Shown: positions 1 to 9,133, counted from the stretch's first letter. The stretch: 64,000 nt of DNA from Paenibacillus sp. AN1007 (GCF_040702995.1 NZ_CP159992.1:4179501-4243500); one strand, 5' to 3'. Notes: generated by a model from the sequence alone, not told the origin. A program made the numbers and translations.

Positions 1-893
1 ATACGTACAACAGCCTCTTCATCCTCAAACGTAAGGCCAATCTCCATGACTTTACCCTTTGCACCATAACGGATAGCGTTGCTGAACAGGTTCTCGTAAG
101 CTCGGACCAGCTCTCCCGCTGCAGCCTGAATCCATAGAGGCTTCTCACGTCCAACAATTCTATAAGTCATACCTGCATCTTCAAGCATCGGAGCAAATTC
201 TTCGGCGAGCTGCATCAGGAACGGGTTCAGATTCAGCGGCGTTAATGATAATGGCAAGCCTCCACCACTCACTCGCGTATACTCAAACAAATCATCAATG
301 AGTTTGCGGAGGGTCAAAGACTTCTCATAGGCGATGCTGACGTAATAACGCATTTCCAGTTCATCCTGATATCGATCCTTTTCAATGTATTCCAGAAATC
401 CAAGAATGGAGGTTAGTGGTGTTCTTAGATCATGCGATATCCCGGTAATCAAATCATTCTTGGCAGCAACCGCACTGCGCTCTTCCTGAAGCGATCGCTG
501 CAGCTTCTCGGCCATCTGATTGATGCTCGCAGCCACGACTCCGAACTCATCCGCGGTTTTCACTTCAATGCGATGTGACAATTCGCCTTTGGCTACTTCC
601 TGAATACCCGCCGTGATCTCGTCCAGCACAACCATCACTTTGCGAGTGAACAGGAAAAAAAACAGCACAAAACAGATAATTCCTACAGCAATCATCAGAG
701 GGACAGAGCCAATGTGATTCACGAGCCAGCGGACCGCTTGTCCCGGAATAGTATAGTTTGGATAGGGCTGGTTGGCCAGAATTGTCTCGCCGAGCTTGCC
801 TGAGCCATACAAAATCACCGCAGTCAAAACGCCGCTTAACAGAAATGCATAAATAAACTTCCACCGGACCGTATTAATCAGTTTCGAATTCAT
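1..893 (-). CDS. Sensor histidine kinase (3' part missing)
   Basis: Membrane sensor kinase that would phosphorylate the response regulator encoded just upstream (940-1644), 46 nt away on the same strand. The ATG is at 893. I see a first membrane segment near residues 12-30, a short extracytoplasmic part, a second segment near 62-82 (IAVGIICFVLFFFLF), a HAMP-like linker and the HisKA motif GISHDLRTPLTSILG with the phospho-acceptor His. The N box begins ENLFSNAIRYGAKG. The ATP-binding domain runs off the left edge, so the G boxes cannot be checked. The short sensor region of about 30 residues suggests membrane or cell-wall sensing (inference). Signal unknown. Confidence 0.93.
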   Translation of the reverse strand, partial: MNSKLINTVRWKFIYAFLLSGVLTAVILYGSGKLGETILANQPYPNYTIPGQAVRWLVNHIGSVPLMIAVGIICFVLFFFLFTRKVMVVLDEITAGIQEVAKGELSHRIEVKTADEFGVVAASINQMAEKLQRSLQEERSAVAAKNDLITGISHDLRTPLTSILGFLEYIEKDRYQDELEMRYYVSIAYEKSLTLRKLIDDLFEYTRVSGGGLPLSLTPLNLNPFLMQLAEEFAPMLEDAGMTYRIVGREKPLWIQAAAGELVRAYENLFSNAIRYGAKGKVMEIGLTFEDEEAVVR

Positions 894-939
894 GGTAGAG
901 ACTCCCTGCTTATTTCATTCAATCCGCTATACTATTATC

Positions 940-1644
940 TTACATCGGTTTGATCATCTTGTACCCGACACCCCATACCGTCTGAATAAATTTGGGATGT
1001 TTACTATCCTGCTCAATCTTCTCACGAAGTTTGCGAATATGCACCATGACCGTATTGTTCGACTCCATGAAATCTTCTTTCCACACTTGGCGGTAGATCT
1101 GCTCCATACTCAGGACCGATCCTTGATGACGAGCCAGCAGCTCCAGTACAGCGAATTCGCGAGGAGTCAGATGAATCTTTTCGTTATCTACCCACACTTC
1201 ATGTGTATCGGTATTAATAACCAGATCATCAATTACCCATTCATGCTCCTTGCTCTCTCTGCTTTCGTTAAACGTGTGGTACCTTCGAAGCTGGGACTTG
1301 GCCCGTGCTACTAATTCAAGCGGATTGAATGGCTTGGTTACATAATCATCGGCGCCAATGCTCAGTCCCGTTATTTTGTCAATGTCCGTACTTTTTGCGG
1401 ACAGCATAATAATCGGCATTTTCTGCTGCTCACGTATTTTCATACAAGCTTCAATTCCGTCCATATTCGGCATCATTACGTCAAGAATGATGAGGTCAAT
1501 CTTCTCCGTCTTAAGCAGCTGCAGCGCCTGCATCCCGTCATTCGCTGTAACAATTCGATATCCTTCATTAGCAAAATAAATCTCCATCAATTTAATAATG
1601 TCCTGCTCATCATCAACAAGCAGTATCGATGCTGGTTGTGCCAC
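940..1644 (-). CDS. OmpR/PhoB-family response regulator
   Basis: DNA-binding response regulator of 234 aa. The receiver domain (about residues 5-118) has the acidic pair in LLVDDEQD, the phospho-acceptor Asp in LIILDVMMPNMDG, a Ser in the switch position (MLSAKS) and the conserved Lys in YVTKPFNP. A winged-helix effector follows (about 135-232), with TPREFAVLELLARHQG and the recognition region NTVMVHIRKLREKIE. The start is GTG with AAAGGA eight bases upstream. It precedes the histidine kinase in the same orientation, so the two form one operon. The receiver resembles VanR/YycF-type regulators, but targets cannot be told from the sequence. Confidence 0.95.
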   Translation of the reverse strand: MAQPASILLVDDEQDIIKLMEIYFANEGYRIVTANDGMQALQLLKTEKIDLIILDVMMPNMDGIEACMKIREQQKMPIIMLSAKSTDIDKITGLSIGADDYVTKPFNPLELVARAKSQLRRYHTFNESRESKEHEWVIDDLVINTDTHEVWVDNEKIHLTPREFAVLELLARHQGSVLSMEQIYRQVWKEDFMESNNTVMVHIRKLREKIEQDSKHPKFIQTVWGVGYKMIKPM

Positions 1645-1707
1645 GGCTTATTTCCTTTCTTCTTCACAAGTACTGCATGGGCTTAAACATCCACTCCTGC
1701 AGCAATC

Positions 1708-2667
1708 TTATCTGTTCACAGTATACCATCTTGGGATCACACTGCGAAAATCATCATGATCTTCACGCACACGTTCAATCTTCGTCATCATCTGATCCGT
1801 CTCGTCCGGCTTCACATTCTGAATCCACACTACAGAGGATACCAGTGCCATAGCCGTGTATAGCGAATACAAGTTCCAGAATTCTTCATCCGGATCATGT
1901 CCTTCAAAATAACCCTGTACCTGTCCAATCGAATAAGGAACACTGATCTCTGTGGCAAACAAACCCAGCTTCAGGAACTCATGTACAGGGTCCCCTTGAT
2001 CTGCACGGTTGAAATCAATCACCCCGGACAATTCTCCCTGATTCACTACCAGATTAGCCGGATGGAAATCATCATGCTGAAAACAATCCGGCCGGCCTTT
2101 CATCCACTCCAAATGATCGTCAATAAAATCCAGAATATACTGGTCATTTGCCATAACGACGGGGCATGCCTGGTATCGCTCCACATAACGCTGATGTTTC
2201 GTACTCTTGCGGGTGTACCAGGACTCATCCTGCTTCTGTACAGGCAGCTGGTGAATGCGTTTCAACTCCCTACCGGCTTTCATGCCAATATCCCACTGCT
2301 GCTGTTCACTCATTAGAGGCAGTACCTCAGAGGCATCTTCCCCTTCCAGATAGCTCAGGATCATATACCCGTTGTTATCGTCCAATCTGCCAATGCCAAG
2401 TGGGATTTGACACAGAACTCCCATCTGTCTCAGTTGTTCCAATACTTGAATTTCTTGCCGTTTGGACTCCATTTCAGTGTAAGAATAGATTCGCAGCAGG
2501 ACATTTCCTTGATCTGGCAGCATAATCTTGAACTTGTGGTCCTTAGAATACCCTTTGGATATCCGTTGAATCTGTACCGCTCCTCGAAGTTCAGGAATCT
2601 CTCTCACCCGCTCGATCATTCCGCTCTCGCTTGCAAATGAATTCTGATTATATATATTCCCTTCCAA
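1708..2667 (-). CDS. Aminoglycoside phosphotransferase-family (kinase-fold) protein
   Basis: Protein of 319 aa with the choline/aminoglycoside kinase fold. The Brenner-type catalytic loop is HDDFHPANLVV and the metal-binding segment is GVIDFNRADQGDP, both near residues 195-230, which is the usual order for the APH family. The N-terminal lobe carries LLRIYSYTEMESKRQEIQVL, where a nucleotide-binding Lys would lie. The start is TTG at 2667 with GGAGGG six bases upstream, and no ATG fits as well. APH-fold proteins phosphorylate antibiotics, sugars, choline or other small molecules. The substrate is unknown and antibiotic resistance should not be assumed. Confidence 0.85.
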   Translation of the reverse strand: MEGNIYNQNSFASESGMIERVREIPELRGAVQIQRISKGYSKDHKFKIMLPDQGNVLLRIYSYTEMESKRQEIQVLEQLRQMGVLCQIPLGIGRLDDNNGYMILSYLEGEDASEVLPLMSEQQQWDIGMKAGRELKRIHQLPVQKQDESWYTRKSTKHQRYVERYQACPVVMANDQYILDFIDDHLEWMKGRPDCFQHDDFHPANLVVNQGELSGVIDFNRADQGDPVHEFLKLGLFATEISVPYSIGQVQGYFEGHDPDEEFWNLYSLYTAMALVSSVVWIQNVKPDETDQMMTKIERVREDHDDFRSVIPRWYTVNR

Positions 2668-2826
2668 CTTTATCCCTCCGTTGTTAGATGTATACGACGA
2701 GTCAGCGAAATTTAAAAGAATACACAGGCGCTGCCCAATCGTATGCCGTTCGATACACCTTATATATAATGTATGTATTATATGTATTATTTGGTTTGCA
2801 TCAACATGTTTACATCAACACATTAG

Positions 2827-3294
2827 CTATACAAACATCACCGTTTTGGGTTCTCTGCCTGTCAGTGTTAACATCGTATACAGCTGACCTCTGTGATGAT
2901 ACATATGTCCCATCATCTCAAGCAGCCACTCCAAGCGGCTGTAAGAAGCGCCCCAGTAGGATTTCGTTACATGAAGCAGTTCTTCCGTTGTAAACTGCAG
3001 GTATCGCTGATACAGAAAGTTCCGGTTCTCGATGAGTGCCTGCTTAATCTGGTTCAAGGAGCACACGCGGTTCTCTTGATAAAAGAAAGCCATCTCTTCT
3101 TCCGATGCACCTTCGGATATGTACAAATCTGCGCGGCAGATCAATGCCAGGTGCCCGAGCAGCTCTCCGACAGATCGTTTCCCCTCAATCGGGGTCAGCT
3201 CCAAATCTTCCTCACTTAATTGATTGCAAATATCGACCAAAGATGCAACCGCCGTATCAATATGTTTGAATGCCGACTGAATCAATATAACCAC
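2827..3294 (-). CDS. DinB-family protein
   Basis: Protein of up to 155 aa with the DinB/YfiT-like four-helix bundle pattern. Candidate metal-site His residues lie in GHLALICR and GHMYHHRGQL, in the order expected for the family. Members include thiol-dependent transferases, but most have no known substrate. The upstream GTG (3294) lies only two bases after AAAAGG. An in-frame TTG at 3285 has AAGGAAG at eight bases and may be the true start, shortening the protein by three residues. It is a single gene in the same orientation as its neighbours. Confidence 0.82.
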   Translation of the reverse strand: MVILIQSAFKHIDTAVASLVDICNQLSEEDLELTPIEGKRSVGELLGHLALICRADLYISEGASEEEMAFFYQENRVCSLNQIKQALIENRNFLYQRYLQFTTEELLHVTKSYWGASYSRLEWLLEMMGHMYHHRGQLYTMLTLTGREPKTVMFV

Positions 3295-3395
3295 TTCCTT
3301 TTCATTCCATTATACAGAACATATGATCCCTTTTCAAGCTAATAACTCCTCAAACTATATAAACATATGGGCAGCTCCATTTAACACAAACGCAT

Positions 3396-3432
3396 AAAAA
3401 AAGTCCCTCCTCCCTCTTATAGACGGGACTTG
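3396..3432 (-). terminator. Intrinsic terminator downstream of ywqG
   Basis: Read on the minus strand, AAGTCCC and GGGACTT arms flank a loop of about 17 nt and are followed by a run of seven T. It lies about 80 bp after the ywqG stop codon. Confidence 0.7.
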
Positions 3433-3514
3433 GGCCAATTTGTTACAGCTTTTGAATATTTTTTGCCTAATTTATGGAATGAAGTTCTAATAGGAATAAC
3501 AATAAATATGGCAA

Positions 3515-4459
3515 TTAACTTGAATAAACCAGGCAGCACGTGTGTTCAAATTGCTCAGCTTCCAGATCAGCACCTCGAATGAAAAATTGCAGTTCACCGC
3601 AATCCAGCCACTGAAAACCGATGGCATCGTGTGTATCTATTTTTAAAAGCAGCAGCGTGTCGGACAGCTCTTCCCATGCGCGCTCTTCATCTCCACTATA
3701 TTGGGCCGTCAGCTTCTTCACACATTCCTGCACATCCCCGCTGTACTCCTCACCCAGCTCAATATAACTTAATGCTTGATGTTCAGCATCGGGGTGCTGC
3801 CCTTCCGGGTAACCAAACATGCCTCCCCAGTTGAGCGGGCTGGGATGATTCCAATCCGATTCGAATTCCAGATAGCGGTCAAACAGACTTCCTTCATGAG
3901 CAGCCCCTCCTTCACTTTCTGCCGCTGCATCAAGTTCGTTCAACGCCGCGGCGTCTATATATGCATATGTAGGAACCTCAAGGTTAGGTAGAACCGTAAC
4001 CGCATGAGCTGTCGTGGGTTCTCCGCCCAGTGCAGTAACTCCGTCAGGCTCGCGTTTTACAAGGTTATGTGAAGAGGGTTCATAGATCACTCGATGTTCA
4101 ATCGGATAAGCAGCATCCACTCCGCCAACGAAAAAGTACAGCATGCCCCGCTCCGGCAGCGTCCCGCGCCCGTCATTGGGCGTATAAGGAGACAAGTCCA
4201 CCATATTCAGCTGGGCCAGAAAAGTCATCGGCACCCCATCCTTTGTCAGAGGCCAGTCCAGTTCTTCCGGCAGATCAGGATGTCCGCCGACACGCGAATT
4301 GCCTGTTCTGCGATATTCATCGGTCGTGGATACATCCAGGCGAATACCCCAGCGTCCAGCATCCAGCACCAGATCGGCAGCAGCTCCGAGACCGTATTCT
4401 TCTTCGAGGGTTTTACGCGCTTTTCTAGTCAGACGTTCACATTGTTCCGGCTTAATCAT
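3515..4459 (-). CDS. ywqG: YwqG-family protein (DUF1963)
   Basis: Protein of 314 aa matching the DUF1963/YwqG family. Visible family signatures are GGHPDLPEELDWP near residue 55, MTFLAQLNMVDLSPY, GMLYFFVGG, and the C-terminal LLLKIDTHDAIGFQWLDCGELQFFI. Members are cytoplasmic proteins of unknown function. The ATG has GGGAGG six bases upstream. Single-gene unit, ended by the hairpin at about 3396-3432. No catalytic site can be proposed. Confidence 0.85.
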   Translation of the reverse strand: MIKPEQCERLTRKARKTLEEEYGLGAAADLVLDAGRWGIRLDVSTTDEYRRTGNSRVGGHPDLPEELDWPLTKDGVPMTFLAQLNMVDLSPYTPNDGRGTLPERGMLYFFVGGVDAAYPIEHRVIYEPSSHNLVKREPDGVTALGGEPTTAHAVTVLPNLEVPTYAYIDAAALNELDAAAESEGGAAHEGSLFDRYLEFESDWNHPSPLNWGGMFGYPEGQHPDAEHQALSYIELGEEYSGDVQECVKKLTAQYSGDEERAWEELSDTLLLLKIDTHDAIGFQWLDCGELQFFIRGADLEAEQFEHTCCLVYSS

Positions 4460-4553
4460 ATAGATCCTCCCTTTTTGACGTTACACCTATGCTGAGACTT
4501 ATTCACGTTCACACCTGTATATTCTTCCGCCTTGTCTTTTTTCCCTGCTTGCT

Positions 4554-4585
4554 GTGTAAAAAAGAGGCTGACATTCGTCAGCCTT
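4554..4585 (-). terminator. Intrinsic terminator of the ammonium transporter unit
   Basis: Minus-strand hairpin GGCTGAC-GAAT-GTCAGCC followed by TCTTTTTT, starting about 20 bp after the amt stop codon. Confidence 0.88.
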
Positions 4586-4603
4586 CATCTCTTCTTATCC
4601 TAT

Positions 4604-5896
4604 TTATAATCGATTTGAATCAGAGGACTTCTGTTGATATGCAATCATATGCTCCTCACCATCCAGAAATTCATGCGACTGGTGCGCAGCCATCACCCCA
4701 TGATAACTGATATCCAGACCGAGGTCTTCTTCCTCTTCGGTTGAGCGCACAGGAACCATCCTGCCAATAAGCTTCAGTCCAAACCAGGTCATCGCGAACC
4801 CCCAGATGACTAATGCCGTCAGACCCAGCACCTGAACGCCAAGCAGCTTCCAGCCGCCGCCCATGAATAAACCTCCGTCTGTGGCAAACAATCCTACAGC
4901 GATGGTACCCCACATCCCCGAAACGGCATGAACCGGGAAAGCGCCTACCGGATCATCAATTCGCATACGATCCAGCCAGTTGGCTGCCGCCATCATCAGC
5001 AGACCGGATACTGCCCCGATGAATATGGCTGCCAGATCACCTACAAATGCACAGCCTGCCGTGATGCCTACCAGTCCCGCAAGTGAACCGTTAATCACGG
5101 AAGGGGCATCGGAACGATTAAAGCGGAACAAGGTGTACAGAAGCGTCGCTGCACCGCCAGATGCCGCTGATAACATCGTCACGATAGCGATGTGACCGAT
5201 TCTGACATCTGTGGCACTCAATGTGCTGCCCGCGTTAAATCCAAACCAGCCGAACCACAGCAGGAAAGCACCTACCGACGCCAGCGGCAGATTGCTCGGC
5301 AGTGCAATCGCACTTACACCAAGCGGCGTGTACTTCCCTTTACGCGGCCCGATAATAATGGCTGCCGCGAGTGCAGAGAAACCGCCCAGCGCGTGGATGA
5401 CTGCCGAGCCAGCAAAATCCTGCATGCCCAGCTGGCCGAGCCATCCGCCACCCCATGCCCAGTGTCCGCCAATCGGATAGATGATCGCCGTCATCAGGAT
5501 GATATAGAGCAAATATGCACGAAAATTGATCCGCTCCGCTACCGCACCGGACACAATAGATATAACTGCAATCGTAAATGCAGCCTGGAACAGCCAGAAT
5601 GTCTCTAAGGATACCGGCACGTCCAGATGAGAAAGATCACCATGAAGGAAAAATCCGGTTACTCCTATAAAGCCACCTGCATCCGACCCGTACATCAAGC
5701 CAAAACCGATGGCATAAAACAATAACGTACCTATAGTAATATCAGCAAACACCTTCATAATGATATTCACACTGTTTTTATAACGTACAAATCCGGCCTC
5801 CAGCAGGGCAAATCCGCCCTCCATCAACAAAATCATCGCTGCGCTGAGTACAACCCAGACGGTGTCGATTCCGGAGCTTAATGTTTCCAAAGTCAT
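4604..5896 (-). CDS. amt: Ammonium transporter (Amt/NrgA family)
   Basis: Trimeric membrane channel for ammonium/ammonia, 430 aa with about eleven predicted membrane helices. Family signatures are LLMEGGFALLEAGFVRYKN near residue 25, GGHWAWGGGWLGQLGMQDFAGS with the early pore His near 160, and VGAFPVHAVSGMWG carrying the second pore His. The C-terminal cytoplasmic tail (about 45 residues) contains EEEEDLGLDISYHG, a region that contacts PII proteins in relatives. The ATG overlaps the stop codon of the upstream coiled-coil gene by four bases (ATGA), so translation is probably coupled. No glnK/PII gene is adjacent, which is unusual for amt loci. Confidence 0.95.
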   Translation of the reverse strand: MTLETLSSGIDTVWVVLSAAMILLMEGGFALLEAGFVRYKNSVNIIMKVFADITIGTLLFYAIGFGLMYGSDAGGFIGVTGFFLHGDLSHLDVPVSLETFWLFQAAFTIAVISIVSGAVAERINFRAYLLYIILMTAIIYPIGGHWAWGGGWLGQLGMQDFAGSAVIHALGGFSALAAAIIIGPRKGKYTPLGVSAIALPSNLPLASVGAFLLWFGWFGFNAGSTLSATDVRIGHIAIVTMLSAASGGAATLLYTLFRFNRSDAPSVINGSLAGLVGITAGCAFVGDLAAIFIGAVSGLLMMAAANWLDRMRIDDPVGAFPVHAVSGMWGTIAVGLFATDGGLFMGGGWKLLGVQVLGLTALVIWGFAMTWFGLKLIGRMVPVRSTEEEEDLGLDISYHGVMAAHQSHEFLDGEEHMIAYQQKSSDSNRL

Positions 5897-6312
5897 GCCT
5901 GTACATCCTCCGTTTCACTTAGCTGCCTGATTTCGCGAATCGTTTCAGGGGAAAGCACAATCTCTTCCTGCTGGTTATGATCAGCAATTTGTATATGTTC
6001 TATAATCAGATCGAGATCACGGATGCGCCTGCGAATCTGCTCCATTTTGCGGAATCGCTCCTTCACCTGCACCATATATTCCACCGCTTGGTGATGGGAA
6101 GCCGGACGCCCGGCAAACCATTTGCGAACAGGCGATAGCGACTGATATGCAACTTCCTCGGCTCGTCGTTTTTGTTCAAACTGTTCTATCTTTTGTTTGA
6201 GCATTTCGATCTCGTTTTCTTTTTTGACCTTCAACCGTTCGATAAGGTACAATAGATCGGACGATGATATTTGCAATGCTGTATGGTGATACACCTCGTC
6301 GATTACTAACAT
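5893..6312 (-). CDS. Small coiled-coil protein coupled to the ammonium transporter
   Basis: Unrecognised 139-aa cytoplasmic protein. Residues about 24-58 form a charged heptad-like helix (LIERLKVKKENEIEMLKQKI, then EQFEQKRRAEE). A second helical stretch at about 80-112 (EYMVQVKERFRKMEQIRRRI) is followed by an acidic tail. There is no signal peptide or membrane segment. It is first in the operon, overlaps amt by ATGA, and is driven by the promoter at 6354-6382. That position is where a PII regulator is found in many genomes, but the sequence is not PII. A role in amt regulation is inference only. Confidence 0.8.
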   Translation of the reverse strand: MLVIDEVYHHTALQISSSDLLYLIERLKVKKENEIEMLKQKIEQFEQKRRAEEVAYQSLSPVRKWFAGRPASHHQAVEYMVQVKERFRKMEQIRRRIRDLDLIIEHIQIADHNQQEEIVLSPETIREIRQLSETEDVQA

Positions 6313-6353
6313 ATCATGTCAGGACTCCTTACATATCAAGTGACTTGTTACCG

Positions 6354-6382
6354 ATTATAGTTTGCCGGGGTGCACCCGTCAA
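6354..6382 (-). promoter_or_regulatory. Housekeeping-type promoter for the coiled-coil/amt operon
   Basis: On the minus strand, TTGACG and TATAAT are separated by exactly 17 bp, 40-70 bp upstream of the first start codon. The spacer contains the palindrome GGTGCACC. The rest of the gap to the divergent dinB gene (6383-6602) shows no other clear element. Confidence 0.75.
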
Positions 6383-6618
6383 TCTTTTTTTCGTTTCCTA
6401 TAGGTTTCTATATGACGCGATATACGATTATGCATACCTCATGAGCGGGTATGTTTTCTTATCCCGCACAAAACTTCTTCTAACAAGGATAATAATATCT
6501 GACATTCGCAATTACTCGTTTTATGTTCTATGCTGGTTGAACAAGGCCTCATATGTTCCATTGGACATACACAAACTAGAATAAAGCTAAATATAAACCT
6601 GCAGAGAGGATGTTAACA

Positions 6619-7110
6619 ATGTTTGAACGTAATGATGAGATACGAAATCAAATCTGGGAAACCGTTTCGGGACTCGATGAGGAGCAGTTGAACCGAAAAC
6701 CTTCCCCGGAACAATGGAGTATCATGCAGGTGCTGCGGCACTTGAATCTGATGGAAAATGTGATCACCAAGCAAGCTCGCCTTGCCCTGGAAAAAGAGCA
6801 GCAGGTTTCCACCGAAAAAAAACCTTATGAACTGTCTCTGGACCGCAGCAGATCCGTGGAAGCTCCTCCTCATGTGCAGCCCCCGGCTGAGCCGGAGACA
6901 CTTGCGGAAATTCGCAGCGATCTCGCTGTGTCCCACCAAGCACTGGAACAGTTCGCACGTGAGCATGATGTTGCCCTGTTACAAAGCAAATCGTTCCCTC
7001 ACCCGGCGTTTGGTGAGATGGACCTTGCGCAATGGATTGATTTTACCAGCTATCACGAGGAACGCCATCTAGCACAGATTCGCGAGATCAAGCAGCAACT
7101 GGGACTGTGA
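6619..7110 (+). CDS. DinB-family protein
   Basis: Protein of 163 aa with the DinB_2 pattern: QWSIMQVLRHLNLMENVI near residues 32-49 and YHEERHLAQIREIKQQL at the C terminus supply the three His typical of the metal site. The ATG at 6610 lies one base after the Shine-Dalgarno AGAGAGG and cannot be used efficiently. The in-frame ATG at 6619 has nine bases of spacing and is chosen. It is monocistronic and ends at the bidirectional terminator at 7141-7178. It is related in fold, but not close in sequence, to the DinB gene at 2827. Confidence 0.85.
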   Translation: MFERNDEIRNQIWETVSGLDEEQLNRKPSPEQWSIMQVLRHLNLMENVITKQARLALEKEQQVSTEKKPYELSLDRSRSVEAPPHVQPPAEPETLAEIRSDLAVSHQALEQFAREHDVALLQSKSFPHPAFGEMDLAQWIDFTSYHEERHLAQIREIKQQLGL

Positions 7111-7140
7111 ATGGGTTCTTCCGGTTTGTAGAATAAGCAA

Positions 7141-7178
7141 AAAACCTCCGTATTCCACCTTAGTGGGTACGGAGGTTT
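7141..7178. terminator. Bidirectional intrinsic terminator
   Basis: AAACCTCCGTA pairs with TACGGAGGTTT, with an inner CCAC/GTGG stem. The A run on one side and T run on the other serve the convergent dinB and GNAT genes. Confidence 0.88.
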
Positions 7179-7186
7179 ATCTTTAT

Positions 7187-7723
7187 TTAGAACTGCGCTT
7201 CTTTCATGCGGTGATCTGCTCCAATTTTTTTGCCCAAAATGACAAGGTCCCGGTTCACCCCATCCAGCACAGCTACCTCGGGATAGAACCCCCACTGTTC
7301 GAAACCGTGCTTGCGGAGCAGCCCCAGGCTCGGTTCGTTATGACCAAATACAAATCCAAGAATTGTCGTAATCCCCAGCGCGGGACAAGCCTCGAAAACC
7401 GTCTGCAGCAGCAGCCCGCCGGCCCCAATTCCACGACACTGCCGGTCAACGTATACACTGACTTCCACTGTCCCATTATACGCAGGACGTCCGTAGAACG
7501 AACTCAGACTGGCCCACGCCACAACCTGCCCGTTCTGCTTCATCACCCACAGAGGGCGACGATCCGGTGTATGCTCATGGAACCATGGCAGGCGCTGCTC
7601 CACCGTCACCGGTTCCAAATCTGCCGTTACCATCCGGCTTTCAATCGTCGAATTATAAATCTCAACAATCCTCGGCAAGTCTTCCAGACGTGCGTAATCG
7701 ATCTGCACCTTTTCCAACGCCAT
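7187..7723 (-). CDS. GNAT-family N-acetyltransferase
   Basis: Acetyl-CoA-dependent N-acetyltransferase of 178 aa. The acetyl-CoA pyrophosphate loop is visible as QCRGIGAGGLLLQTVFEA (about residues 93-110), followed by ILGFVFGHNEPSLGLLRKHGFEQWG, where the Asn and the C-terminal GNAT motif fall. The overall pattern resembles the phosphinothricin acetyltransferase/YwnH branch. Reading could extend to 7858, but the ATG at 7723 has GGAGG seven bases upstream and starts at the conserved fold, so it is chosen. Substrate unknown. Confidence 0.88.
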   Translation of the reverse strand: MALEKVQIDYARLEDLPRIVEIYNSTIESRMVTADLEPVTVEQRLPWFHEHTPDRRPLWVMKQNGQVVAWASLSSFYGRPAYNGTVEVSVYVDRQCRGIGAGGLLLQTVFEACPALGITTILGFVFGHNEPSLGLLRKHGFEQWGFYPEVAVLDGVNRDLVILGKKIGADHRMKEAQF

Positions 7724-7744
7724 CCCAATTCCTCCATTAACCTC

Positions 7745-7787
7745 TATAAGTTGAACTAAAGATTTCACACATTCCACTCCGATGACA
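7745..7787 (-). repeat. R2 repeat, short form (one arm)
   Basis: The stretch containing ATTTCACACATTCCACTCCG followed by ATGACA matches the end arm of the R2 elements (compare 46853-46890 and the reverse complement of 38890-38916). Its left part, TATAAGTTGAAC, also matches the terminus at 46837. Only one arm is present. It lies just upstream of the GNAT gene. Confidence 0.65.
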
Positions 7788-7902
7788 AGGCTGTAATTAT
7801 AGAGGCTATTATAATGGAAAACGGAAGCTGGAGTACAGCATGTAGAATATCCCGACATCCATACAACAAATTATTCTGTACAATGATACCGCATTGCCCT
7901 GC

Positions 7903-9012
7903 TTACTCAGGCAATCCCTGAACCGTATTTCCGCGTATCAACTCCTGACTCTGATCAGCCCAGCGAATATGAAGTGATTGTGATGTGAACAGATCCGGTC
8001 CATTCGATACCTGAAAGTGCAGGTGAGCTTCGCTGGAGTTGCCCGAATTACCCAGATCACCAATCCGATCACCCTGCTTGACCTTATCTCCCTTTTTCAC
8101 CGCCACACTGCCTTTTTTGATATGTGCAGTAATGCTGTATTCCTTATTGCCATGGTCAATCACCACATAGTTCCCTGCCGCTTCATCCGGATTCATAACC
8201 CCCGGCACGTTATCCTCAATGTCGTTCTTTATATCAACAACCGTCCCGTCTGCAGCAGCATAGAGCGGTTCACCGAACGCATAATAGTTCGCATTGACCT
8301 TCGGGTCTCCCTGGTAACTTGCTCCGTCTTTCGTCCGAACGATGTCCAGGGCATAACGCTGCATTGCATGCTCATAATGGTAGTTCGCCATAACATTCTG
8401 ACCTCCCCAGAAGACAAACATATCTCCCTTCATCGGAAAATGGAACTCCGTTTGGGTCAGCTTGCTGTCTGTATCGGGATGCGCCTCCAGTGGAACAACG
8501 CTCAGACCAGCAATCTGTTGATCTTTTGTATAATAGACGCGAATGCCCTTGGCCCCTGTATCATCCGTCCATGCATATTCGGTTAAACCGTTCATCTCGG
8601 CACGATAGGCCTGCTTCCACGACTTCACTCCTTTCAAGAAGCTGTCTGCAGTCGACTTCAAATTCTCCAAGGACACAGCCTGTTTCATTTCAGGAGTAAA
8701 CTGATTATAGACTGCTTCCTTGGAACCGTTCGTCAAAGTATCAATAAGACGCTCTGGTGATACTTTCTCCTGATCCGCCGACCCAGTTTCCTGTCCATTG
8801 CTCGAAGTGTCACGGTTATCCTTTTGTCCAGATCCCTGCTCTGCAGCCCGCTTTTCATTCTGCTCTGCTTCGGTTGACGTAATTTTGTTACTCGTGCAGG
8901 CAGACAATATTGTTAACGCTGCCAGTGTTAGTACGAGCAATTTCCATCCACTGCTCCTTTTTTCGTATCTCCTGCCGTTTTCTTTACCTGGTTTTTCGTT
9001 TGAACGATTCAA
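7903..9012 (-). CDS. M23-family (LytM) metallopeptidase lipoprotein
   Basis: Secreted, lipid-anchored peptidoglycan endopeptidase homologue of about 369 aa. A signal peptide ends in the lipobox LSAC. A Ser/Gln/Asp-rich linker, a domain of roughly 120 residues beginning ERLIDTLTNGSKEAVYNQF, and a C-terminal M23 domain follow. The Zn ligands fit HAMQRYALDI (H and D) and SEAHLHFQVS (HxH), with the beta-barrel motif PLYAAADGTVVDI between. A GTG at 9021 directly abuts the Shine-Dalgarno GAGAGG. The TTG at 9012 has nine bases of spacing and is preferred. It is divergent from the two-component system at 9227, so control by that system is plausible. Confidence 0.88.
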   Translation of the reverse strand: MNRSNEKPGKENGRRYEKRSSGWKLLVLTLAALTILSACTSNKITSTEAEQNEKRAAEQGSGQKDNRDTSSNGQETGSADQEKVSPERLIDTLTNGSKEAVYNQFTPEMKQAVSLENLKSTADSFLKGVKSWKQAYRAEMNGLTEYAWTDDTGAKGIRVYYTKDQQIAGLSVVPLEAHPDTDSKLTQTEFHFPMKGDMFVFWGGQNVMANYHYEHAMQRYALDIVRTKDGASYQGDPKVNANYYAFGEPLYAAADGTVVDIKNDIEDNVPGVMNPDEAAGNYVVIDHGNKEYSITAHIKKGSVAVKKGDKVKQGDRIGDLGNSGNSSEAHLHFQVSNGPDLFTSQSLHIRWADQSQELIRGNTVQGLPE

Positions 9013-9133
9013 ATGCAGCACCCTCTCTGTTTATCTTTACTTCCTTACGTTAAATCTACATCATGAGTCTTATGCTTCGTCTAACCCTTCCTTACATCCA
9101 GATAAACTTGTCGCGGTTCCTCAAGTTTCATAA

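Noticed and set aside
1708-2667. Reading the APH-fold gene as an antibiotic-resistance determinant.
   Set aside because: Only general kinase-fold motifs are visible; substrate specificity cannot be read from them.
6610-6618. Upstream ATG of the second DinB gene.
   Set aside because: It is one base after the Shine-Dalgarno; the ATG nine bases later fits. The same decoy arrangement occurs at 62821 and 37631.
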